In this document: positions 1 to 10,622 of the stretch, piece by piece | How the letters are laid out: each line of letters starts with the position of its first letter | How positions within the stretch are numbered: the first letter of the stretch is position 1 | DNA from: Helicoverpa zea | Lineage: Eukaryota > Arthropoda > Insecta > Lepidoptera > Noctuidae | NCBI RefSeq assembly: GCF_022581195.2 | Contig: NC_061475.1 | Coordinates: forward strand, 4,960,001-5,024,000 | Length of the DNA stretch: 64,000 bases | Reading direction: 5' to 3' | Notes under the pieces: model-generated | What the model was told of the DNA's origin: nothing | Seen by the model: the letters and a program-made list of their open reading frames with translations, nothing else | Databases searched by the model: none | Made by a program: the position numbers and the translations under genes

Positions 1-83
1 TGGGAACAAAATAATAAACAACGAAATGCGAAAGTTACTCGGTGTTTAATTGTACCTATTTTCGGTTAAATTGATACATCAAT

Positions 84-99
84 TTTAATTAAATATTTC
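84..99. repeat. Target-site duplication, left copy, of RTE LINE
   Basis: The 16-bp string TTTAATTAAATATTTC occurs here and again at 862-877, exactly flanking the LINE fragment. A perfect 16-bp direct repeat at both edges is what target-primed reverse transcription leaves, and it fixes the insertion boundaries. Confidence 0.85.
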
Positions 100-861
100 T
101 TTCTTTCTCCTGCCCTGTTCCCAAATATTACTTGGGGTCGGCGCAATATGTCATTTTCTTCCATTTTCCCCTGTCACTCGTCATACTGACACTCACTCCC
201 TTCCTATTCATATCATCTTTCAGGCAATCCATCCATCTTTTCTTAGGTCTTCCTCTTCCTCTCCATCCATCTACATTCATACTTAGCACACACTTTGTTG
301 CATGCGTATCATCCCTCCTCATTACATGTCCATACCACGACAATCTTCTACTTCTCATCTTTTCTGTAACTGGCGCTACTTTCAGACTTCCTCTAATGTA
401 ATCATTCCTCACTTTATCCATTCTTGTAACACCACACATCCATCTCAGCATTCTCATTTCTGTTACATGCACTCTCTTCTCGTCCGTCTTTTTCAATGCC
501 CAACACTCCGATCCATACAGGACGACAGGTCTAATGACGGATTTGTAAATTTTGCCCTTCAGTTTGAGGGGCATCCGCGGGTCACAAATAGCGCTAGTTA
601 CCTGTCGCCACTTCATCCATCCAGTATTGATCCGATGCGTAACGTCCCTGTTCACCTCACCGTCACTTTGGACGAGTGAACCAAGGTACCGGAAGTCGGA
701 GCAAACTGGTAGGGGCATGCCGGCTAGGGTTATGGTCATGGGTCCCGAAATACCGCCAAAATCACAATGAAGGTATTCGGTTTTACTCCTGCTCACCTTT
801 AAACCCACTGTCTCCAGTCTCAGCCGCCATGCCTCCAGTCTACTCTGGACCTCTGGCCCAC
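100..861 (-). mobile_element. 5'-truncated RTE-type non-LTR retrotransposon, end of reverse transcriptase
   Basis: The minus strand reads open from the right edge of the insertion to about 128 (at least 226 codons). It encodes the C-terminal part of an RTE-clade reverse transcriptase. Recognisable blocks are the thumb start GLKVSRSKTEYL, then FRYLGSLVQSDG, VLYGSECWAL, MRMLRWMCGVTRMD and RLSWYGHVMRRDD. The endonuclease and the catalytic YADD part of the RT are absent, so the copy is 5'-truncated and cannot move by itself. The 3' tail, at the left edge, is GAAAGAAAG-like. Both ends are fixed by a 16-bp target-site duplication. The lack of stops over the whole remaining frame suggests a fairly recent insertion. 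The RTE assignment comes from family motifs recalled, not from a search. Confidence 0.85.
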
Positions 862-877
862 TTTAATTAAATATTTC

Positions 878-1565
878 ATAGAACTAAAATATGCCCCGGA
901 GAAGAATAAAACTTTGAAGCTTCATTGAATACCTAGTTATCAAGAAAATGTTATGTAATAACATATTACTATGGACCTAATATTTTATGTAACGTAAATA
1001 ATAATTTTGTAACAATTGCAGAAGCTGTGATCTATTTTCATTTGAAAAATAATACTTTCAGATCAGCGCGTATTTTTTGCGATCAGATAAATAAATGCTA
1101 AGTTAGATCCATTTTTTAAATAATAAGCGAAATCTAATGAATTCTCAGTCTGTCGCCACCGAACCGAATTCGCGTGGGACGATACATTCCAACGTTTTAT
1201 CTTTACCGAACCAACTATAATTTAACAATAAAAACTTAGCATAGGATATACGAATAAATTAATTAAGTATATCTATTAAAGAATTTATCAGCGCGTTAAA
1301 TAATAATAATTCGATATAAATTGCACTTTTGTATCGTTACGTAAAATGCTATGTCTTAGTAACTTTTTTGAATCTTAAATTACGGCTGTAGATTTTGAAT
1401 CCTTTGTATTCATATACAGGAAAATTCCAATCTTTTCCTGTGGATATGACAAACAACTGCAATTATTTTTTAAATATTTATATTTATTGACTTTAAAACA
1501 TGCAGTGATGATCACGCGAGTGCGATAACCTCAATCAATTAAACACATCAAAATCAAAGGTATAA
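878..1565. other. Non-coding AT-rich stretch
   Basis: AT-rich DNA between the LINE and a small ORF. I see no exon with plausible splice sites, no terminal repeats and no RNA gene. Confidence 0.5.
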
Positions 1566-1760
1566 ATGAACAGTAACGATTTCTCTGTGAAAAATCGTTT
1601 GATTGGACAATTTGTCCAGCCTTGGGTTTTTAAAAGGTTACAACAATATCGTTTGAGGCACCTTGAATTCTTACGACCCTATGCAGGTTCATCGCCAATA
1701 ATAATTGGATTTTTTCCTCTTTTAATTATACTTATATGCTACCTAATAAATGTGGAGTAA
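1566..1760 (+). CDS. Putative 64-aa single-pass membrane protein; weak resemblance to complex I subunit NDUFB4 (B15)
   Basis: A short intron-less ORF with ATG at 1566, preceded by an in-frame TAA three bases upstream and by TATAAA-like sequence. It encodes a basic N-terminal half (QPWVFKRLQQYRLRHLEF), then FLRPYAGSSP, and a strongly hydrophobic C-terminal segment at about residues 44-62, ending YLINVE. The order basic helix, F-x-P turn with T/S-rich loop, then one membrane helix resembles the C-terminal part of the NDUFB4/B15 accessory subunit of mitochondrial complex I, which normally is about twice as long and continues after the helix with a charged RD-rich tail. That tail and the N-terminal half are missing here. 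An AATAAA lies just downstream (about 1793). It could be a decayed retrocopy, an exon of a larger gene, or chance; function is not established. Confidence 0.35.
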   Translation: MNSNDFSVKNRLIGQFVQPWVFKRLQQYRLRHLEFLRPYAGSSPIIIGFFPLLIILICYLINVE

Positions 1761-4700
1761 TTATTTTTATGTTTAATTTTAATTAAAATACAAATAAAAA
1801 ACACAAAAAACGTAAAGGTTAAATGTTAAACCCTTTCTAAACGGGTTGTAAAGTTAAAATGCTTCCTTTCTGAATAGACCGTGTCTTATAGAAATATATC
1901 AAGAACCTACCATAACTTATTAGAACCATTTATTTCTCCACATCTTTCCACTGCCGTTGAGTTTTAAATACCAAAACAATAAGTACATACCTTACGTCCT
2001 TACTTTCCACGCAAGCTTGACGAAAGCAGTCTTTATCCTCTAGTTTTCAAGCGGTTCAAATCTTCACCCTATCTAACTACCAAAACATCTCGCTACAAAT
2101 CTCCAAATTGCTACAAACGCAATAAAAAAAACTAAACGTGAAACACATAAAATCGTACACATTCTGTAACAATTTAACCAATTCAAATCACTAGTGTGGG
2201 AAACCACGCTATCGTTTTTCTAAAATATTTTTTCTAACAAATATTTACCGTTAATACTTCAGTTTACGAATAGCGAAAACCTCGGATAAACGCTCGATTA
2301 CACCGTGTAGCTATTATAAAATTACGATACGCTTTTTCTAACTTAATTGCTGATCACTACAGAAGCATATTTCTATAGTTCTAGCGGCTGGTTGAGCTTC
2401 CACTTTTAATTAAAATTAAAGTTGTTACGAGCGCTGTTCGTTAATGCTTACCGTTGTTCCACACGAAAGTTTTACCATCTGTAATCGGTACTAAATGGTA
2501 AACAAATGCTTCGCTTAACTTTAGGTACCCGTTTTATTGAGTTGAACGTTGAGTTCGTTTATGTCAAGATTTTCTAGGTAATTTATCTTTAATTTTAACT
2601 TACGATTAATCGTTTTAGTTTCAAACATTAATTTTCCGTACTTCTCTTGTAAAGTCAATAATATATTGTTTGACTTCGGATTTTACTAGTGAAATTCCAG
2701 TACTTTTGGTATACACAGGACATAAGTCGTTCCGTACATTCCCAATTTAACTCGTGCCAAGGTACCTAGTTATATGCCAAGCTGAAACATCAAAAACAGG
2801 AAAAGCTGACGAAAGGTTACCTCCAATACATTAATTTGTCACAATCGATCACCTCCGAAACTAAGAAGGTAATTTAGAAATACATGATTTATTGCGCGAA
2901 TCAGAATTCAAATCAGTTTTTTCAACATTTGCTGTGTGATCTCAATATTTATTGATTTACGAGGAACTGACTGTTTTTGTAATGGGATCAATCGTAATTG
3001 TGTCTGCCGGCATCACTAATCAGTGGATTATGGTAATCTGTCATAAAATAGACTACAATTTATCACAAAATAAGAGCGCTTTAACATTTTTAATGTTAAT
3101 TGCTTTCTCAAAATTTGTTACGCGACTGAGGGGAAAATTTTCAATTTTAAATACAAATCCTTTCTGCTCTGTGCGCCGTTTGGCCGTAAATGTTGATAAG
3201 TCTGTTTATAAAAATACCATATCTATTTTAACTACACGATTTTTACCTGGAGTAGGTACGGTTGAGAAAATACAATCCTTCCTAGTAGGTACACGTTAAC
3301 CAAACATCGTCTTTATGGTATGTGTATATTTACTAATATTATATTGCCTATATTCCGTTACGTTCCGTTATGCGCTGTCAACGTTAAAACCATAATTCGA
3401 ACGAAACCAATTTCCTTAAAACAGAAATCCCTAACGTAAACCTGAAATATGGATAATAACACGCAAAGCCTGAAACTGCTCTCTAGGTGAATAGCTTCAA
3501 TACAGGAAGATATAAATAAAGATTATCATAACAAACATAAGTAGTGAGGAAGCGTACCGTACAGGTTTTCAAACATTCCATAAAACCAACTCACCTTAAA
3601 TAGAGATATTAATTTATATGGCACATAAGTTTACAACCTATGCACAATACATTTGTCATCTTAATCGTAGGATGCCATAAAGACACAAAGGGTCAACCCT
3701 TCGACTGCGCTAGGCGAACTGGCCAAGATATTTGCATGGAAACATTCACATATATCCCCTATCTCTGGTTTATGAGCGCAAGTTATGGTCTTTATGATCG
3801 ATGGCCAGTATTTATGGCCAAATGACCGTAATTAGTGGGCTGAGTACCACCGGACTTTATAGCTGGGCGGTGAGCCATTGAACATAGCTTTCACACAGCG
3901 GTTTAGTGTTAACTTCGAATTTGTATTTGTTCTGCTTCGATGTTTTTCCTGTATTTATTAGTGGTACTGTTTAATTGTACGGGTGGAGCTTTTTACAATG
4001 ATTATTAAGAGGTTCTTCTGATTTAAACGTTTTGAATGAAGAGATTTTCGTGGTTAAACGTTTTTGACTACAATATCAATTTTGCTCTTTCTCCCTGATG
4101 GACTAACATAAACATGACGAAATAGGCTTGCTCCAAGTGGAAATAATGAAAATAACTAATAAATACAAAATACAAAATTATGTTTTTCAATTGTAATTAA
4201 TCTAGTACCTAATGTCCACGAGTTAGGCGTTCGTACACAAGACTAATTACATAAAATAAAAAAAATCGTCGACACGTGCTGTAGTGGTTTAGAAACCAAA
4301 ACCGTAGGGTTTCGAATATTTCCGTAGGTAACCTAGATATACATACCTACTTAAAAATCCGGGACCTTCAAAACAAATATGCACTCACAAACCTATTGCA
4401 TAGTATGGAAATCCGTTCAGTAACGAGCGAGTTTGCGCAAGAGCACGAACATCAGCTTGTAACCGTCACTGTTGTAGTGACGCGCGGATAATGTGCATTT
4501 GTCACAGAGCTTGATACAGTTCTGTGTTGTGTTATGTACTAACTGTCCGTTATGGTGACACTCGCAGTTTTTAGTCTTAAGGCCTGGTTTTGAAAACCGC
4601 TTGAAAATTACTGCAGCAGATTTTGATATATCGCGAATTGACAGACGAGATGCAGCGGAGAATCGTGAATAATAATATGTTTTATAAAAACACAATTCCA

Positions 4701-6855
4701 AAAAGTATTTTCTTTTTTGGTAACAAAATGCGACTTCCAGAAAAATTGCACTAGCCGTCACACCACATCCCAGGAAAAAACCATTGTGGCTCAAAATTCT
4801 GTTAGGAAACCTGGGTTAGGAGTATTGTATAATAATTCAACATCCATTTTGTGCAATAAACTAAATATTAGCTACAAAAACCAGTCATACTTTCCTAAGC
4901 TTTCCGCTGCTACCAACACACCAAGCTCCAGATAACTTTAGTGTCAATCTCAGCGTAAACTCGAGGTGTGAGCTCCATTCATTGTTTATGACCAATTAGG
5001 AAGTTTGCACACTTCTGCGAACTTCGTTAACAATTGACGTTTACTGCATTACCGCTGCCCTAATATATGAAACGTGTGAAGGCTTTTGTTTAAGCGTAGC
5101 TCATTTGGAGGATGCGGATTTTCTAGATTGTGGTCACTAGAAAATTGACAGTGGAAATGTGGCAGAAATTTTTGTATCGTGATAATGAGGGTTGTATGGA
5201 GATTTTAGACGCAGAAAAACTGAATTTTCACGTTTAAAATCGATCAGAAAAGCTCACATACAAGTATGAAACATAGTTTCGATTCTAAAATCGCGCGATT
5301 AAAGTTCATGTTACTCTAATCACAAATTAAAGATGATTTGGCACGTCGATTTCTCAGGTGAATAAAATAACCGAAAAAATAATACAAATAAGGATGAGAA
5401 TAGACACAAAACAAACTAATTTAAATAAAATCTTATAAAAAGATCAAAATCATACTAACCCCTAATATTCCCATACTAAATCCTTAAACCACAGATCGAT
5501 CGTGAAACCTGTCGTGTGTCAAATGAAAAACATTTACAATCATACAAATAAAAGGTACACGAACCAATTAAATACAATGCATCGGATCAACCCTCATGGC
5601 CTAATATCCTGGGTAGGGGCGACCCCGTTTATCTTAATAACATGTTAATACATCGAGTGTCGCGCGAGGGGTTCATTTTTACCTGAATGTGGTTTGTTCG
5701 CTCATTTGTGGTATCATTATGATTAAAGAACGAAAATTTAAGAGATTTTTTCGATGTGCTTTTGTTTTTAGTTGCAATGTTTCTATCTTTGTACGTGGAA
5801 AGGTTTCATTGCGATTCTCTATTTGCAAGTTTTTACCTTTTTTTAGTAGTTTTTCTGCATAAGCAGAAACAGTGGGTGATCTTATTCTTCTTTAAGGATT
5901 TTGATTAATTAAATTGGTGCATTGAATTGGTAGCTTAATCAATAGACATCATTGGGAAGCTTTTATATTAAGTGATTCTGTGCGAATTTCGATTCTGATC
6001 CAAAACTGTGCGTCACTTGAATTAACTGCGGTTTGAGATTGGCTAATCGAATTGATAGATTATGTTATATATTTATACCTATAAATATTTATCATATTTT
6101 CGATCAACAAGGTAAAAACAAGATTTACTAAATTAAGTCAAATTAGCCAAATTAATTACTGAACAAAAATCTTGTTCCACTTTTGAAGTGTTAATTGATC
6201 ACGCATAAACACAATTACTGATTAACTAGAACACCAATCGTTTTCTATGAATTTAAATTGCTTAATAATATTCGAAAATTATTGAAAAAAACTGATAGTC
6301 ATCGCCTGAACGCCATGACATGCCAAAGTGACATTAACAGCATTGTCAAACAATATAACGCGACAATATTAAATATTCAGCGCTGGCAACACATTACCCG
6401 TACGTGTTTTTAATTGATCTGGCAATACCGAAGCGCGGTGTTTCGTATGACACGTACATTATGTTACGTGTGTATTTTAATTTATGTTTTACTGCGATAA
6501 TTGTTGGTTTTAGTGTTGAACACCGACGATTATATCGATATACGTAATTTATAAGGACGTTTGGTTCCCTGAAAGCATTTAGTACTTAATCAATTTCATG
6601 AGTGTTATGTGAACTATTTTTTATGTAGTTCGTATCTAACTCTATCAATTTATTTAAGTGTTAATTTCTCAGATGACTGAGATTAATAGACAGAGATATT
6701 GTATTTCGTTTACTTTATCAGAAAAAGACAAATAACCACCTTTATCTGTTAAATCCATGTCGGTGAAGCAAAAAATCAATCACGTTGCATATTGATAAAA
6801 TGAAATGAAACTTTAAAATCTTATCTTGAAACGGACGAGATAAAGAAAGAATTGT
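1761..6855. other. Long gene-poor interval
   Basis: About 5 kb of AT-rich DNA with short random ORFs only (for example 2952-3299 on + and 4417-4794 on -). None has known motifs, coherent splice sites or biased composition. A GC-richer island at about 5580-5680 stands out against the background and could be regulatory. No terminal inverted repeats or RNA genes were recognised. Confidence 0.5.
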
Positions 6856-7223
6856 ATCCCACCCAAAACAAAAATGTGAAAGACTGCCAAGTTCGATAAT
6901 ATGGGAATGCTTCGCCTATAAAAGAAGTGAGATCTGAATAAGTACCAAGTTCCATACACATACCTCAGTTAAAAATAGTTACTTTTTAATGATGTTACTT
7001 GGCAAGTTTTCATACACCTTGTTATAAACCTACTAAACGCAATGAATCAAGTATTTAATTTTCTATTAAAACTTGCCAAGTAATCATCATTAAAAAGTAA
7101 CTATTTTTAACTGAGGTATGTGTATGGAACTTGGTACTTATTCAGATCTCACTTCTTTTATAGGCGAAGCATTCCCATATTATCGAACTTGGCAGTCTTT
7201 CACATTTTTGTTTTGGGTGGGAT
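6856..7223. repeat. Long fold-back repeat, arms about 155 bp, loop 57 bp
   Basis: Left arm 6856-7010 and right arm 7068-7223 are reverse complements along their whole length, with one single-base indel seen near the loop. Outer ends read ATCCCACCCAAAAC and GTTTTGGGTGGGAT; inner ends read GGCAAGTTTT and AAAACTTGCC. There is no coding sequence inside. It is most simply a MITE with long terminal repeats or a fold-back element. No clear target duplication was found outside the arms. Confidence 0.85.
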
Positions 7224-7439
7224 TTCATTTATTTTTGTAAGGTTGTTTATTTTATTTTTTTCTTATGATGAAGTTAGTTAAAGAAATGTCTCATTTATAC
7301 TATCTTTTAGATTTTTTAATATGCACTATGTTTCTTACAAAGAAATGAACTAGATTAACTATGACTAGATTTACCAACTGACTGACATGACATGTTATCA
7401 TATATTATGTTCGTGGATCAAAGTTACACATTCGTTATT

Positions 7440-7800
7440 TTCGAAAGTGATTCACACTTGGCCGTTTTCAGATTTTTACTTTACTTTGACTAAATACAAA
7501 CCTTTGTACCATTCGAAGATATATTATATAAATATAGATAAATTTAGTTCGTTTTAGTTCCTTAGGGGTATAAATTTACACCGGGTATAAAACACCTTCA
7601 TTATTTTGAAACCGACTCACACTTGGCCATTTTCAGATTTTTCCCTTTACCTTGATATAAAGACCTACCTCCATGCCAAATTTCAAGTCAATACGACCAT
7701 TGGAAGTGGTCTAGGTTTTTGATGAGTGAGTCAGTCAGTGAGTGTATAGTAAAAATAGCGATTTTCTGACGTCAATATCTCAAGACCTACAATAGGTATA
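7440..7800. repeat. Dispersed repeat with internal duplication
   Basis: A block reading CACACTTGGCC-TTTTCAGATTTTT occurs at about 7453-7480 and again at about 7614-7642. It is followed by a GAGTGAGTCAGTCAGTGAG motif near 7720-7742. This arrangement resembles dispersed repeats common in moth genomes, but neither the family nor the borders can be fixed from one copy. Confidence 0.45.
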
Positions 7801-8039
7801 TTAATGAAATTTTGTATTTTAGATAAGTGAGGGGGTCTCAACAGATACTAGAAATTTGACATGCGTAAATAAAATAGATTTTGAGTTACAGGGGGGTCGA
7901 ATTTGGCCCGAAATGGTTCGTGTAATATAACCCACGGCCGGTGTGTCGCCTTTTTCGCTCGAACTTGGCGGACACACTGCCGTGTGTCTAGATAAATACG
8001 TTTGAGATAAAAAAAGTAACTTAATAATCTGAGCCAAGG

Positions 8040-10409
8040 AGAAGTTTATTCCTTTGTTATAATTAGGATAAAAACCATTTGAATCAAATTACGATCTATA
8101 GAAAACCGTAACTTGAGCCTAAAAAAATAAATAAAAACATCAAACTAAGATAAAATCAAATTGCGTAAATATTCCACCAATATATGGTAAATATTAAGTC
8201 ATCTAAGTAGACTACTATCATAAAATGCGAATAATATTGTTTGTCTCGCTTCTTTCATAGTCGATAAGTATAGCTTAAAGGCTTAAGTAGATAACTTTTA
8301 CACGGAAAATGGACCGGCGGCGTAAACAAAATGAGTATTATGGCTACCTCGTACATCATACGAGTTAGGAGAGATTATGATACGCAGTTCAAAATACCAA
8401 GCAGAAACTACTTATTAAAAAAACTTATAAAGAAGGAGGAATATCTAAAATAGGTCATGAATAATTTTGGAAGAACGAAATCAAAACAAGTGACAGTTAA
8501 CAAAAATACGTTCGAAAAAAACAATCTTTCAAATTCGGATACACATCCAAAAACACCTGATTAACAAAAATGACAACTCATAAAAAAGACGTTCGGAAAC
8601 AGTGAGGTACGTAATTAGGTCTTCCGTACACAATCGGGGGTCGGATCTGGGGGTAATTTGTAACAATAATGGTCCGATTGGTCAAGCGGGTCATGGGAGC
8701 GAGTGTCATGTCACCTGTCACGATGTCAAACTATCGCTGTGTTATCTGTAAGGCCTTAATAACCTCGCGTGGGGACGACAGGATACGGGAATTTGGTGGT
8801 ATGAATGGATTTGGATGATAATTTCGATCGGTTTTTAAAGGGTTGGGAGGTTTGGTTTTGTATCTTTTTTGCCGTTGATTCGATTGTGTATTTTAGAAAT
8901 CTAGATTCTTATCAGGTACGTAGGTAAGTTTACTGATTTTGATATATTACACCTAATTGTAGTTTTAAATAATAAGGAAAACGAGCGTCAAAATAAATAA
9001 GTCATCACTACGAATCAACAAAAATATCCATAGTGACATCCTATTAGACTCACATCAAAAAACACTCAAATAATAACAAAAATTATACCACATGTTTAAA
9101 CTACCAAATCCCTCAAAAACCCGAATCGAATCCACACGATAATCGATACAAATAATCGTTACAGCAACAACCAAAAATCACGCACCTAAACCAGCCACAT
9201 CACTATCGGAATTGATCGCCGGCTTTTCGCAACTTAAGTCGGATTTGCACCGATATCATTCAGTTTATGTTACCCCGTGGATTACGCTGTCAATATTATT
9301 ACTCGCCTTTAATACCGTTGAGCCTGTCCATAAAACATATTGGAAATTATTGCTTGCTACGTCAACTTTATCATGGTATTGGAAATTGCTGCTTTTGTGT
9401 GAAAAAGATGTCTTATTTAGAATGTGGGTAGTTGGTGTAAGTGCTGGACAGGCCTTTTTTTCTATTTATAGAGAGGTCTTGTACCTACGTGTATCAAGAC
9501 TGTCTGAGAATGTGTGTGACTATAGAGGTACTTGTTGCTAAGTCTAAGAAGAAATTACAAGACTACCTAATCCTATTTCACCAATAACAAATTTTTAAAA
9601 GGTTTGGTTAGAGCGTGAAGGCGAGACCACACGAGACGGCGCAAAAGTGCGCGAAAAAGTGCAATTTTTTGACGAGTGCTCATATCACACATAATCCAGT
9701 TACGTCTAGGGTTAGAATACTCTGGCTGTCGGGCTTTTTTACTTCTTTCTACCCATAAATACACAAAGATCTAGGAAGTGCTTTCCTAGGTTTAAATGAG
9801 TCCCGACATGAAATAAAATGGATACCACGTTAGAAAGCGTAGCATCATCAAAAATTAAACATGCAGCAAATTTCTGAGCCAGGAAAACTATTTCCATCTT
9901 GTACATGTTTATACAACAAATCTAAAAATAAATATTCTGTACTATTTCCAACCTCTGCTATTCAGTAAAACCAAAAAATCCTCACACATGGCGATTTAAC
10001 ATCAAAAACCACGTTCATTCACAAAGGAGATCACGACACTTAAATGGCTATAAAAACTCTAATTACCAGACCTCTTCCGTTAAGAAGTAAGGCACGTTAA
10101 GTTGATAATTATCGAGTTGGTCGGGAATGGTCGGGTCTTCTCGTCCGGCCTTGATTACCTTCCGAAAGCCTTGGGAAGCACGTTACCCTTGGTAAAAGGA
10201 TTTCCAATGATCGATCGGCTGTTTTTTGCGCAGATTGTGGTGAGAATCAATTTGGATAACGGTTTTTTTTTTATTTAATTCTGTGTGCCAATGTGTCTGT
10301 TCAATCTTTATCTATGCATGCTATGTTTTAAATGACAAAAGTAACTGAAAATAGCAGAACGACCAACTTATCTAAGCTGGTCGTGATCAAAGCTAAAGAA
10401 ACTATGAAT
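8040..10409. other. Gene-poor interval with GC-richer islands
   Basis: No exon with plausible splice sites was seen. Two islands of higher complexity and GC content, about 8620-8790 and 10070-10240, are flanked by AT-rich DNA and show no repeat structure. They are candidates for conserved regulatory DNA. The ORF at 9212-9541 is probably chance. Confidence 0.45.
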
Positions 10410-10622
10410 TTAAAGTCTCTGCACACAGCGGGCGCGGCGCGGCGCGGCGGGACGGGACGGCGACGCGACATTGAGCAGTTGAATGTACTAGATCGTCGCG
10501 TCGCGTCGAGCGGGGCGGCTCTGTGTGGCGTCGTCCGTAATATCTAGTACATTACAACTGCTCAGTGTCGCGTCGCCATCCCGTCCCGCCGCGCCGCGCC
10601 CGCTGTGTGCAGATACCTTTAA
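10410..10622. mobile_element. TTAA-flanked GC-rich MITE, copy 1 (piggyBac-like target)
   Basis: Element 10414-10618 (205 bp) lies between TTAA at 10410-10413 and TTAA at 10619-10622. The terminal inverted repeats begin near GTCTCTGCACACAGCGGGCG and run inward about 90 bp, including tandem CGGCG units and TCTAGTACATTACAACTGCT-like sequence. A second copy lies at 14400-14605 with its central segment in the opposite orientation. TTAA duplication is the mark of piggyBac-type transposases. The element has no coding capacity. Confidence 0.85.

Noticed and set aside
4417..4794. 125-aa minus ORF
   Set aside because: No recognisable domain, no splice context, overlaps a + ORF of similar quality.
7960..8005. 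GACACAC..GTGTGTC hairpin followed by CTAG, as in a Helitron 3' end
   Set aside because: The hairpin abuts CTAG without the usual spacer and no matching 5' TC end was seen.
9212..9541. 109-aa hydrophobic ORF
   Set aside because: Uses a non-ATG start, contains a local repeat (TATTGGAAATT twice) and has no domain or splice support.
10332..10547. ORF over the first GC-rich MITE (and 14253-14492 over the second)
   Set aside because: The frames run into terminal inverted repeats of non-coding MITEs.
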